Shown piece by piece: positions 40,311-53,507 of a stretch of 64,000 nt of DNA (position 1 is the first letter of the stretch; each line of letters starts with the position of its first letter). The notes under the pieces are model-generated. The model saw only the letters and a list, made by a program, of their open reading frames with translations, was not told where the DNA came from and ran no database searches. Both the position numbers and the translations under genes were made by a program. Source of the stretch: Chionoecetes opilio (Eukaryota > Arthropoda > Malacostraca > Decapoda > Majidae). The DNA is taken from positions 1 through 64,000 of the forward strand of contig JACEEZ010011890.1 of NCBI GenBank assembly GCA_016584305.1. Reading direction: 5' to 3'.

Positions 40311-43300
40311 AAAAAAAAAAGCTCTTTACTGATAACTAGCTAAAATCATTGAAAACACTACATTTTATGGGTAAATAGCAATATGATAAGTAAAACTACT
40401 TGTATATATACAATAACGCTACAGTTTAACAAAAACTATGAAAAAAACCGCTTGCAATATACCGTTATATCACAATAAATAACTCTTACTCTTCTATTTA
40501 ATAGCTTAATGTAATGTAAGCTACTTATACGTGCAAATTATTCTAAAAAGAGGATTTTAAAACTTCAATTTTGTAGGAAACAGCTATATATCACTGATAA
40601 CTAGCTAAAATCATTGAAAACACTACATTTTATGGGTTTATAGCAATATAATAAGTAAAACTACTTGTATATATACAATAACGCTACAGTTTAAAGAAAC
40701 TATAAAAAACGCTTGCAATATACCGTTATATCACAATAAATAACCTCTTACTCTTCTATTTAATAGCTTAATGTAATGTAAGCTACTTATACGTGCAAAT
40801 TATTCTAAAAAAGAGGATTTTATACTTCAATTTGTAGGAAAACAGCTATAATACACTGATAACTAGCTAGTAATCATTGAAAACACTACTTTTTAAGGGG
40901 TTTTATAGCAATATGATAAGTAAAACTACTTGTATATATACAATAACGTACGTTTACAAGAAACTATGAAAACGCTTGCAATATACCGTTATACCACAAT
41001 AATAACCTCTTACTCTTCTATTTAATAGCTTAATGTAATGTACGCTACTTATAGGTGCAAATTATTCTAAAAAGAGGATTTTATACTTAAATTTTGTGGG
41101 AAAAACAGCTATATATCACTGATAACTAGCTAAAATCATTGAAAACACTACATTTTATGGGTTTATAGCAATATAATAAGTAAAACTACTTGTATATATA
41201 CAATAACGCTACAGTTTAGAAGAAACTATGAAAAACGCTTGCAATATACCGTTATATCCCAATAAATAAACTCTTACTCTTCTATTTAATAGCTTAATGT
41301 AATGTAAGCTTCTTATAGGTGCAAATTATTCTAAAAAGAGGATTTTTTACTTCAATTTGTAGGAAAACAGCTATATATCACTGATAACTAGCTAAATCAT
41401 TGAAACACTACATTTTATGGGTTTATAGCAATATAATAAGTAAAACTACTTGTATAATACAATAACGGTACAGTTTAGAAGAAACTATGAAAAACGCATG
41501 CAATATACCGTTATATCACAATAAATAACCTCTTACTCTTCTATTTATTAGCCTAATGTAATGTAAGCTACTTATAGGTGCAAATTATTCTAAAAAAAGG
41601 ATTGTATACTTCAATTTGTAGGAAAACAGCTATATATCACCGATAAATAGCTAATATCATTGAAAACACTACATTTTATGGCTTTATAGCAATATGATAA
41701 GTAAAACTACTTGTATATATACAATAACATTACTGTTTACAAGAAACTATGAAAACGCTTGCAATATACCGTTATATCACAATAAATAACCTCTTACTTT
41801 TCTATTTAATAGCTTAATGTAATGTAAGCTACTTATACGTGCAAATATTCTAAAAAGAGGATTTTATACTTCAATTTGTAGAAAATGGCTATATATCACT
41901 GATAACTACTAAAATCTTTTGAAAAATATACATTTTATGGGTTTATAGCAATATAATAAGTAAAACTACTTGTATATATAAAATAACGCTACAGTTTACA
42001 AAAAACTATAAAAAACGCTTGCAAAAATACCGTTATACCCAATTAATACCTCTTACTCTTCTATTTAATAGCTTAATGTAATGTACGCTACTTATAGGTG
42101 CAAATTATTCTAAAAAGAGGATTTTATACTTCATTTGTAGAAAAACAGCAAATTTTATCACTGATAACTAGCTAAAATCTTTAAAACCAAAAACATTTTA
42201 TGGGTTTATAGAAATAAAAGTAAAACTACTTGTATATATAAAATAACGCTACAGTTAGAAGAAACTATAAAAAACGCTTGCAATATCCCGTTAAAATAAA
42301 AAAAAACNTAATTTTTCACATTAATAACCTCTTACTCTTCTATTTAATAGCTTAATGTAATGTAAGCTACTTACACGTGTAAATTATTCTAAAAAGGGAT
42401 TTTATACTCAATTTGTAGGAAACAGCTATATTCACTGATAACTAGCTAAAATCATTGAAACACTACTTTTTAAATGGGTTTATAGTATATAATAAGTAAA
42501 ACAAACTTTGTATAATACAATAACGCTACAGTTTAACAAGAAACTATGAAAAACGCTTGCAATATACCGTTATACCCATTAAATAACCTCTTACTCTTCT
42601 ATTTAATAGCTTAATGTAATGTACGTCCTTTATAGGTGCAAATTATTCTAATAAAGGATTTTTTACTTCAATTTGTAGGAAAACGCTATATATCATGATA
42701 ACTAGCTAAATCATTGAAACACTACATTTTATGGGTTTATAGAAATATAATAAGTAAAACTACTTGTATATATCAATAACGCTACAGTTTAGAAGAAACT
42801 ATAAAAAACGCTTGCAATATACCGTTATATCACAATAAAAAACCTCTTACTCTTCTATTTAATGCTTAATGTAATGTAAGCTACTTATACTTTCAAATTA
42901 TTCTAAAAAGAGGATTTTTTACTTAAATTTGTAAGGAAACAGCTATATTTTCACTGATAACTAGCTAAATCATTGAAAACACTACTTTTTACGGGTTTAT
43001 AGCATATAATAAGTAAAACTACCTGTATATATACATAACGGTACAGTTTAGAAGAAACTATGAAAAATGCTTGCAATATACCGTTATATATCAATAAATA
43101 ACCTCTTACTCTTCTATTTATTACCCTAATGAAATGTAAGCTACTTATAGGTGCAAATTATTCTAAAAAGAGGATTTTATACTTCAATTTGTAGGAAAAC
43201 AGCTATATTATCACTGATAACTAGCTAAATCATTGAAAACACTACATTTAAGGGGTTTTATAGCAATATGATAATAAACTACTTTGTATATATACAATAA

Positions 43301-43500
43301 CGCTACAGTTTAGAAGAAACTATGAAAAACGCTTGCAATATACCGTTTAATCACAATAAATACCCTCTAAACTCTTCTATTTATTAGCTTAATGTAATGT
43401 AAGCTACTTATAGGTCCAAATTTAAATTCTAAAAAAAGGATTGTATATTTCAATTTTTGTAGGAAAACAGCTATATATCACCGAAAACTAGCTAATCATT
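40311..43500 (+). repeat. Monomer A array, about 12 copies, one N
   Basis: Twelve monomers of variable quality, interrupted by a single N at 42308 with corrupted sequence on both sides. Several monomers share ATACCACAATTAATAACC-like and GTACGCTACTTATAGG variants with 30.5, 33.4, 46.6 and 52.0 kb. No gene was found. Confidence 0.9.
42308..42308. other. Single N, probable sequence join
   Basis: One undetermined base lies within an A-rich, corrupted part of an A monomer. The monomer phase does not continue cleanly across it, which suggests an assembly join rather than a simple ambiguous base. Confidence 0.7.
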
Positions 43501-44088
43501 GAAAAGAACACATTTTGAGGGTATAAAGCATTATCATAAGGTAAATTCCTTCTATTAATGATATAACACTACAATTAAGAAGAAACTATGAAAAAAACGT
43601 ATAATATACAATTGTATCACAATATAGAGTCTCAAACTCCTATTATAAGCTTACAGTAGTTTAAAATAGCAATTTCTAACGAAAACAACTATAATTCCAC
43701 ATTTTGAGTTTCACTATCAAAAAAAGGGCTGAATAATATCAATTTTCGACATTTTTTAGCCCTTCAAAAATACATTGAAACACTTGAAAAAACGTTGTTT
43801 TTAAGATTAAAATTGATACCTAAATTTCATGAAAAATACATATTTTTAGCTCATAACATTGTTAAATATAGTTGTGTAAAAGTGCTGAATAATGGCAAAT
43901 TTCGACATTATTTAGCTATTCAAAAATACATTAAAATACTTGAAAAAACATTGTTTTTAAGATTAAAATTGATATCTAAATTTCATGAAAAACACATATT
44001 TTTAGCTATTAATTTTGTAAAATATAGTTGTAGCAAATATAAAAAGCTATTTAGCTACAGATATAAAGAAATATACTTCAATTTGTAG
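43501..44088 (+). repeat. A'+B block 14 (two B units)
   Basis: B1 reads GGGCTGAATAATATC and B2 has AATGGCAAATTTCGAC, AGCTATTCAAAAATAC and AAAACACATATT. The B2 combination is shared only with block 21, 12.5 kb downstream. A 97-codon open frame spans 43795-44088. Confidence 0.95.
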
Positions 44089-44646
44089 AAAAAAAAAACT
44101 CTTCACTGATAACTAGCTAAAATCATTGAAAACACTACATTTTATGGGTTTATAGCAATATGATAAGTAAAACTACTTGTATATATACAATAACGCTACA
44201 GTTTACAAGAAACTATGAAAAACGCTTGCAATATACCGTTATATCACAATAAATAACCTCTTACTCTTCTATTTAATAGCTTAATGTAATGTAAGCTACT
44301 TATACGTGCAAATTATTCTAAAAAGAGGATTTTATACTTCAATTTTAGGAAACAGCTATATATCACTGATAACTACTAAAATCATTGAAAACACTACATT
44401 TTATGGGTTATAGCAATATGATAAGTAAACTACTTGTATATATACAATAACGCTATAGTATACAAGAAACTATGAAAAACGCTTGCAATATACCGTTATA
44501 TCACAATAAATAACCTATTATTCTTCTATTTATTAGCTTAATGTCATGTAAGCTACTTATAGGTGCAAATTATTCTAAAAAAAGGATTGTATACATCAAT
44601 TTGTAGGAAAACTGCTATATATCACCGAATACTAGCTAAAATAATT
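44089..44646 (+). repeat. Monomer A array, 2 copies
   Basis: The second monomer carries CGCTATAGTATACAAG (near 44450), shared with 46.80 kb and 56.96 kb. Confidence 0.95.
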
Positions 44647-45389
44647 GCAAAGAACACATTTTGAGGGTATAAAGCATTATTATAAGGTAAATTCCTTCTA
44701 TTAATAATATAACACTACAATTAACAAGAAACTATTAAAAACACGTGTAATTTACAATTGTATCACAATATAGAGTCTCAAATTCCTATTATAAGCTTAC
44801 AGTAGTTTAAAATAGCATTTCTAACGAAAACAACTATAATACCACATTTTGAATTTCTCTATCAAAAAAAGGGCTGAATAATGTCAATTTTCGACATTTT
44901 TTTGCCCTTCAAAAATACATTAAAACACTTGAAAAAATGTTGTTTCTTAGATTAAAATTGATACATAATTTTCATTAAAAATACATATTTTAAGCTCATA
45001 ATATTGTAAAATATAGTTGTGTGAAAGTGCTGAATAATGTCAAATTTCGATATTTTTTAGGTTTTCAAAAATACATTAAAATACTTGGAAAAACGTTGTT
45101 TTTAAGATTAAAATTGATACCTAAATTTCATGAAAAATACATATTTTTAGCTCATAACATTGTAAAATATAGGTGTGTAAAAGTGCTGAATAATGTAATA
45201 TTTCAAAAAATTTTAGCCTTTCAAAAATTTATTAAAATACTTGTAAAAACGTTGTTTCTAAGATTAAAATTGATATCTAAATTTCATGAAAAATACATAT
45301 TTGTAGCTATTAATTTTTTTAAATATAGTTGTAGCAAATATAAAAAGCTATTTAGCTACAGATATAAAGAAATATACTTCAATTTGTAG
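44647..45389 (+). repeat. A'+B block 15 (three B units)
   Basis: A' starts with GCAAAGAACACA rather than GAAAAGAACACA, as in blocks 16 and 22. B1 has an AATGTTG form (CpG lost). B3 is hairpin-less (ATATTTCAAAAAATTTTAGCC). A 122-codon open frame spans 45021-45389. Confidence 0.95.
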
Positions 45390-46999
45390 AAAAAAAAAAC
45401 TCTTCACTGATAACTAGCTAAAATCATTGAAAACACTACATTTTATGGGTTTATAGCAATATGATAAGTAAAACTACTTGTATATATACAATAACGCTAC
45501 AGTTTACAAGAAACTATGAAAAACGCTTGCAATATACCGTTATATCACAAAAAATAACCTCTTACTCTTCTATTTAATAGCTTAATGTAATGTAAGCTAC
45601 TTATAGGTGCAAATTATTATAAAAAGAGGATTTTATACTTCAATTTGTAGGAAAACAGCTATATATCACTGATAACTAGCTAAAATAATTGGAAACACTA
45701 CATTTTATGGGTTTATAGCAATATAATAAGTAAAACTACTTGTATATATACAATAACGCTACAGTTTAGAAGAAACTATGAAAAACGCTTGCAATATACC
45801 GTTATATCACAATAAATAACCTCTTACACTTCTATTTAATAGCTTAATGTAATATAAGCTACTTATAGGTGCAAATTATTCTAAAAGAGGATTTTATACT
45901 TCAATTTGTAGGAAAACAGCTATATATCACTGATAACTAGCTAAAATCATTGAAAACACTACATTTTATGGGTTTATAGCAATATAATAAGTAAAACTAC
46001 ATGTATATATACAATAACGGTACAGTTTAGAAGAAACTATGAAAAACGCATGCAATATACCGTTATATCACAATAAATAACCTCTTACTCTTCTATTTAT
46101 TAGCCTAATGTAATGTAAGCTACTTATAGGTGCAAATTATTCTAAAAAAAGGATTGTATACTTCAATTTGTAGGAAAACAGCTATATATCACCGATAAAT
46201 AGCTAATATCATTGAAAACACTACATTTTATGGCTTTATAGCAATATGATAAGTAAAACTACTTGTATATATACAATAACCCTACAGTTTACAAGAAACT
46301 ATGAAAAACGCTTGCAATATACCGTTATATCACAATAAATAACCTCTTACTCTTCTATTTAATAGCTTAATGTAATGTAAGCTACTTATACGTGCAAATT
46401 ATTCTAAAAAGAGGATTTTATACTTCAATTTGTAGGAAAATGGCTATATATCACTGAAAACTAGCTAAAATCATTGAAAAAACTACATTTTATGGGTTTA
46501 TAGCAATATAATAAGTAAAACTACTTGTATATATACAATAACGCTACAGTTTACAAGAAACTATGAAAAACGCTTGCAATATACCGTTATACCACAATTA
46601 ATAACCTCTTACTCTTCTATTTAATAGCTTAATGTAATGTACGCTACTTATAGGTGCAAATTATTCTAAAAAAAGGATTTTATACTTCAATTTGTAGGAA
46701 AACAGCTATATATCACTGATAACTAGCTAAAATCATTGAAAACACTACATTTTATGGGTTTATAGCAATATGATAAGTAAAACTACTTGTATATATACAA
46801 TAACGCTATAGTATACAAGAAACTATGAAAAACGCTTGCAATATACCGTTATATCACAATAAATAACCTATTATTCTTCTATTTATTAGCTTAATGTCAT
46901 GTAAGCTACTTATAGGTGCAAATTATTCTAAAAAAAGGATTGTATACATCAATTTGTAGGAAAACTGCTATATATCACCGAATACTAGCTAAAATAATT
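45390..46999 (+). repeat. Monomer A array, 6 copies
   Basis: Six clean monomers. A degraded copy of much of this array appears at 47.72-49.2 kb, keyed by ATGGCTTTATAGC at about 46232 and 48497. Confidence 0.95.
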
Positions 47000-47719
47000 G
47001 CAAAGAACACATTTTGAGGGTATAAAGCATTATTATAAGGTAAATTCCTTCTATTAATAATATAACACTACAATTAACAAGAAACTATTAAAAACACGTG
47101 TAATTTACAATTGTATCACAATATAGAGTCTCAAATTCCTATTATAAGCTTACAGTAGTTTAAAATAGCAATTTCTAACGAAAACAACTATAATACCACA
47201 TTTTGAATTTCTCTATCAAAAAAAGGGCTGAATAATGTCAATTTTCGACATTTTTTTGCCCTTCAAAAATACATTAAAACACTTGAAAAAATGTTGTTTC
47301 TTAGATTAAAATTGATACATAATTTTCATTAAAAATACATATTTTAAGCTCATAATATTGTAAAATATAGTTGTGTGAAAGTGCTGAATAATGTCAAATT
47401 TCGATATTTTTTAGGTTTTCAAAAATACATTAAAATACTTGGAAAAACGTTGTTTTTAAAATTAAAAAGTACCTAATTTCAGAAAAAAAACTATTTTTAG
47501 CTCATACATTTTAAAAAATTTGGTGTGAAAAATGCTGATAAGTAATATTTCAAAAATTTTTGCCTTTCAAAAAATTTTTAAAATCTTGTAAAACGTTTTT
47601 TCTAAGATTAAAAATTTTTCTAAATTTCATGAAAAAAACAATTTTTACTATTTTTTTTAATATATTTTTTCAAAATAAAAACTATTTCTACAGATTAAAA
47701 AAATAACTTCAATTTGTAA
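47000..47719 (+). repeat. A'+B block 16 (three B units, noisy from 47455)
   Basis: A', B1 and the start of B2 are nearly identical to block 15 (offset 2,353 bp). From 47455 the sequence abruptly becomes indel-rich through B3 and the tail, and the open frame is lost there. Confidence 0.9.
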
Positions 47720-49220
47720 AAAAAAAAACTCTTCCTGATAACTAGCTAAATCTTGAAACACTACTTTTTTTGGTTTTTTAAACAAAATGATAATAAAAAT
47801 CTTGTATTTAAATAAGCACGTTTACAAGAACTTGAAAGCTTTCAATATCCTTTTATCACAAAAATAAACCCCTTCCTTCTATTTAATAGCTTAATGTAAT
47901 TAAACTACTTATGGTGCAAATTATTAAAAAGAGGTTTTTTCCCCAATTTTTAGGAAAACGCTATATATCACTGATACTACTAAAATAAATTTGGAAAAAC
48001 CACATTTTATTTTTTTTATAGCAAAATAAAAAGTAACTCTTGTATATATACCAAAAACGCACATTTTTGAAAAACTATAAAACGCTTGCAAAATACCCTT
48101 ATATCCCAAAAATAACCCCTTACCTTTTATTTTAGCTTAAAATAATATAAGCTACTTATAGGTGCAAAATTTTTCTAAAAGAGGATTTTTTACTTATTTT
48201 TAGGAAAAAACTTATATCCTATAAATACTAAAATCATTGAAAAAACCCACATTTTTGGGTTTATAGCAAAATAATAGTAAAAATACATGTTATATACCTA
48301 AGGGACATTTGAAGAACTATAAACGCATCAAAATCCCCTTAATCACAAAAAATAAACCCCTTCTCTTCTATTTATTACCTAATTAAAGTAACTACTTATA
48401 GGGGAAAATTTTTCTAAAAAAAAGGATTTATACTTAATTTGTAGAAAAAAAGCTATATTCCCGTAAATGCTAAAATTTTTGAAAAAACCACATTTTATGG
48501 CTTTATAGCAATATGATAAGTAAAACTACTTTTATTAAAACAATCCCCACAGTTTACAAAAAACTATAAAAAGTTGCAAAATACCGTTATATCACAAAAA
48601 AAACCTCTTCTCTTCTATTTAAAAGCTTAATGTAATGTAACTACTTTATACTGCAAAATTTTTCTAAAAAGGATTTTTTTCTTCAAATTTTTAGGAAATG
48701 GCTATATATCACGTAATACTAAAATCATTGAAAAAACTACATTTTATGGGGTTTTAAACTATAATAATAAAAATATTGTATATATACAATAAAGCTACAG
48801 TTTCAAAAACTTGAAAAAAGCTTGCAATATCCGTTTTACCCCAATTAAAAACCCCTTACTCTTTTATTTATAGCTTAAAGTAATTACCCCTTATAGGTGC
48901 AATTATTCTAAAAAAGGATTTTTTACTTTAATTTGAGGAAAAAGCTATAATCCTGTAAAAGCTAAAAACATTGAAAAACCACTTTTATGGGTTTTTTAGC
49001 AATAATATAAACTATTGTATATATCAAAAAGTACAGTTTGAAAAACTATGAAACGCTTGCAAAATACCGTTATATCCAATAAAAAACCTTTACTCTTCTT
49101 TTAAAACTTTTTTAAAATATTAGGCAAAATTTTTTTAAAAAGGGTGAAATTTTNATATCATGTACTAGCAAAAAATTTTTGAAAACCTACATTTTAGGGG
49201 TTTATAGCATATATAAAGTA
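47455..49220. other. Severely corrupted stretch ending at an N
   Basis: Quality falls abruptly inside B2 of block 16 and recovers just after the N at 49154. Many mixed segments are replaced by T or A runs. Confidence 0.8.
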
Positions 49221-49701
49221 AAACTACTGTATATATACAATAACGGTACAGTTTAGAAGAAACTATGAAAAACGCTTGCAATATACCGTTATATCACAAT
49301 AAATAACCTCTTACTCTTCTATTTATTAGCTTAATGTAATGTAAGCTACTTATAGGTGCAAATTATTCTAAAAAGAGGATTTTATACTTCAATTTGTAGG
49401 AAAACAGCTATATATCACTGATAACTAGCTAAAATCATTGAAAACACTACATTTAATGGGTTTATAGCAATATGATAAGTAAAACTACTAGTATATATAC
49501 AATAACGCTACAGTTTAGAAGAAACTATGAAAAACGCTTGCAATATACCGTTATATCACAATAAATACCCTATCACTCTTCTATTTATTAGCTTAATGTA
49601 ATGTAAGCTACTTATAGGTCCAAATTATTCTAAAAAAAGGATTGTATACTTCAATTGGTAGGAAAACAGCTATATATCACCGATAACTAGCTAAAATCAT
49701 T
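47720..49701 (+). repeat. Monomer A array, about 8 copies, one N
   Basis: Six very noisy monomers, in which TATA-type segments are often replaced by T runs, lead to a single N at 49154. Clean monomers follow from about 49.22 kb. The noisy part mirrors 45.4-46.9 kb. No gene was found. Confidence 0.88.
49154..49154. other. Single N, probable sequence join
   Basis: The N separates a heavily corrupted monomer from one that becomes clean within 70 bp. The monomer to its left is shortened. This fits an end-to-end join of two assembled pieces. Confidence 0.75.
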
Positions 49702-50306
49702 GAAAAGAACACATTTGAGGGTAAAAAGCATTATCATAAGGTAAATTCCTTCTATTAATGATATAACACTACAATTAAGAAGAAACTATGAAAAAAACGT
49801 ATAATATACAATTGTATCACAATATAGAGTCTCAAACTCCTATTATAAGCTTACAGTAGTTTAAAATAGCAATTTCTAACGAAAACAACTATAATTCCAC
49901 ATTTTGAGTTTCACTATAAAAAAAAGGGCTGAATAATGTCAATTTTCGACATTTTTTAGCCCTTCAAAAATACATTGAAACACTTGAAAAAACGTTGTTT
50001 TTAAGATTAAAATTGATACTAAATTTCATGAAAAATACATATTTTTAGCATCAATAAACATGTTAAAGTATAGTTGTGTAAAAATGGAAATAAGTCAAAT
50101 TTCGAGCATTATAACCTTTCAAAAATACATTAAAATCTTGAAAAAACATTGTTATTAAGTTTATAAATTGATATCTAAACTTCATTGAAATACATACTAT
50201 TTTAGAACTATAAAGTTAATTGTTATTAAAAATAACTTATTGTTTGTAGCAAATATAAAAAAGCTACTTTAGCTACAGATATAAAGAAATATACTTCAAT
50301 TTGTAG
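49702..50306 (+). repeat. A'+B block 17 (two B units, B2 damaged)
   Basis: A' has ACATTTGAGGGTAAAAAGC, shared only with block 19. B2 at about 50050-50260 carries scattered insertions and substitutions (for example ATCAATAAACATG and TTCGAGCATTATAACC), although the sequence on both sides is clean. No long frame survives. Confidence 0.9.
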
Positions 50307-50869
50307 AAAAAAACAACTCTTCACTGATAACTAGCTAAAATCATTGAAAACACTACATTTTATGGGTTTATAGCAATATGATAAGTAAAACTACTTGTAT
50401 ATATACAATAACGCTACAGTTTACAAGAAACTATGAAAAACGCTTGCAATATACCGTTATATCACAATAAATAACCTCTTACTCTTCTATTTACTAGCTT
50501 AATGTAATGTAAGCTACTTATAGGAGCAAATTATTCTAAAAAGAGGATTTTATACTTCAATTTGTAGGAAAACAGCTATATATCACTGATAACTAGCTAA
50601 AATCATTGAAAACACTACATTTAATGGGTTTATAGCAATATGATAAGTAAAACTACTTGTATATATACAATAACGCTACAGTTTAGAAGAAACTATGAAA
50701 AACGCTTGCAATATACCGTTATATCACAATAAATACCCTCTCACTCTTCTATTTATTAGCTTAATGTAATGAAAGCTACTTATAGGTCCAAATTATTCTA
50801 AAAAAAGGATTGTATACTTCAATTTGTAGGAAAACAGCTATATATCACCGATAACTAGCTAAAATCATT
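50307..50869 (+). repeat. Monomer A array, 2 copies
   Basis: Two clean monomers with TTTACTAGC, AGGAGCAAATT and AATGAAAGCTAC variants, shared with 55340-55902 at an offset of about 5,033 bp. Confidence 0.95.
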
Positions 50870-51345
50870 GAAAAGAACACATTTTGAGGGTATAAAGCAT
50901 TATCATAAGGTAAATTCCTTCTATTAATGATATAACACTACAATTAAGAAGAAACTATGAAAAAAACGTATAATATACAATTGTATCACAATATAGAGTC
51001 TCAAACTCCTATTATAAGCTTACAGAAGTTTAAAATAGCAATTTCTAACGAAAACAACTATAATTCCACATTTTGAGTTTCACTATCAAAAAAAGGGCTG
51101 AATAATGTCAATTTTCGACATTTTTTAGCCCTTCAAAAATACATTGAAACACTTGAAAAAACGTTGTTTTTAAGATTAAAATTGATACCTAAATTTCATG
51201 AAAAATGCATATTTTTAGCTCATAACATTGTTAGATATAGTTGTGTAAAAGTGCTGAATAAAGTCAAATTTCGACATTATTTAGCCTTTCAAAAATTCAT
51301 TAAAATACTTGAAAAAACATTGTTTTTAAGATTAAAATTGATATC
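50870..51345 (+). repeat. A'+B block 18 (B2 truncated at a deletion)
   Basis: B2 runs normally to GATATC at 51345 and then jumps into GGTTTATAGC of an A monomer, losing about 168 bp (the end of B2, the tail and the start of A). A 66-codon open frame (51164-51364) crosses the junction. Block 23 has almost the same junction. Confidence 0.95.
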
Positions 51346-52902
51346 ATGGTTTATAGCAATATGATAAGTAAAACTACTTGTATATATACAATAACGCTAC
51401 AGTTTACAAGAAACTATGAAAAACGCTGGCAATATACCGTTATATCACAATAAATAACCTATTACTCTTCTATTTATTAGCTTAATGTAATGTATCCTAC
51501 TTATAGGTGCAAATTATTCTAAAAAAAGGATTGTATACATCAATTTGTAGGAAAACAGCTATATATCACCGATAAATAGCTAATATCATTGAAAACACTA
51601 CATTTTATGGGTTTATAGCAATATGATAAGTAAAACTACTTGTATATATATACAATAACGCTACAGTTTACAAGAAACTATGAAAAATGCTTGCAATATA
51701 CCGTTATATCACAATAAATAACCTCTTACTCTTCTATTTAATAGCTTAATGTAATGTAAGCTACTTACACGTGTAAATTATTCTAAAAAGAGGATTTTAT
51801 ACTTCAATTTGTAGGAAAACAGCTATATATCACTGATAACTAGCTAAAATCATTGAAAACACTACATTTTATGGGTTTATAGTAATATAATAAGTAGAAC
51901 TACTTGTATATATACAATAACGCTACAGTTTACAAGAAACTATGAAAAACGCTTGCAATATACCGTTATACCACAATTAATAACCTCTTACTCTTCTATT
52001 TAATAGCTTAATGTAATGTACGCTACTTATAGGTGCAAATTATTCTAAAAAGAGGATTTTTTACTTCAATTTGTAGGAAAACCGCTATATATCACTGATA
52101 ACTAGCTAAAATCATTGAAAACACTACATTTTATGGGTTTATAGCAATATAATAAGTAAAACTACTTGTATATATACAATAACGCTACAGTTTAGAAGAA
52201 ACTATGAAAAACGCTTGCAATATACCGTTATATCACAATAAATAACCTCTTACTCTTCTATTTAATAGCTTAATGTAATGTAAGCTACTTATAGGTGCAA
52301 ATTATTCTAAAAAGAGGATTTTTTACTTCAATTTGTAGGAAAACAGCTATATATCACTGATAACTAGCTAAAATTATTGAAAACACTACATTTTACGGGT
52401 TTATAGCAATATAATAAGTAAAACTACTTGTATATATACAATAACGGTACAGTTTAGAAGAAACTATGAAAAACGCTTGCAATATACCGTTATATCACAA
52501 TAAATAACCTCTTACTCTTCTATTTATTAGCTTAATGTAATGTAAGCTACTTATAGGTGCAAATTATTCTAAAAAGAGGATTTTATACTTCAATTTGTAG
52601 GAAAACAGCTATATATCACTGATAACTAGCTAAAATCATTGAAAACACTACATTTAATGGGTTTATAGCAATATGATAAGTAAAACTACTAGTATATATA
52701 CAATAACGCTACAGTTTAGAAGAAACTATGAAAAACGCTTGCAATATACCGTTATATCACAATAAATACCCTATCACTCTTCTATTTATTAGCTTAATGT
52801 AATGTAAGCTACTTATAGGTCCAAATTATTCTAAAAAAAGGATTGTATACTTCAATTGGTAGGAAAACAGCTATATATCACCGATAACTAGCTAAAATCA
52901 TT
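51346..52902 (+). repeat. Monomer A array, 6 copies (first partial)
   Basis: The first monomer is cut by the deletion. A later one has TTATAGTAATATAATAAGTAG near 51879. The last monomer with ACTACTAGTATATATAC (52683) copies 49.48 kb at an offset of about 3.2 kb. Confidence 0.95.
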
Positions 52903-53507
52903 GAAAAGAACACATTTGAGGGTAAAAAGCATTATCATAAGGTAAATTCCTTCTATTAATGATATAACACTACAATTAAGAAGAAACTATGAAAAAAACG
53001 TATAATATACAATTGTATCACAATATAGAGTCTCAAACTCCTATTTTTAAGCTTACAGTATTTTTTAAAATAGAAATTTTCTAAAAAAAAAAAACTATAA
53101 TTCCACATTTTGGTTTCACTAAAAAAAAAAAGGGCGGGAAAAATGTAAATTTTTCGACTTTTTTAGCCCTTCAAAAATAAATTGAAAACATTTAAAAAAA
53201 AACTTTGGGTTTTAAAGTTTAAAATTTGATATTTAAAAATTTCATAAAAAATACATATTTTTACCCTAAACTTTGGGAAGTATAGTTGTGAAAAAGTCCC
53301 GGAATAATGTCAAATTTCGACATTATTTAGCCTTTTTAAAAAAACATTAAAAAACTTGAAAAAAAATTGTTTTTTGATTAAAATTATATCTAAAATTTTA
53401 TGAAAAAAACTATTTTTTGCTATTTAAATTTTTTTAAAAAATAGTTGTAGCAAATATAAAAAAACTATTTAGCTACAGTATAAAAAAATATATTCCAAAA
53501 TTTTTAG
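52903..53507 (+). repeat. A'+B block 19 (two B units, noisy)
   Basis: The first 140 bp are clean and match block 17. From about 53,045 the sequence becomes indel-rich and T/A stretched. B1 is near 53130 and B2 near 53297. Confidence 0.85.

Larger units (their letters stand above)
39030..43500. other. Indel-rich stretch around the N at 42308
   Basis: Variable quality through block 13 and the following array, worst at 41.9-43.4 kb. Confidence 0.65.

Noticed and set aside
47924..48109. Minus-strand frame of 61 codons
   Set aside because: It lies in a heavily corrupted stretch of A monomers, exists only because of base errors, and is absent from the clean copies of the same monomers.
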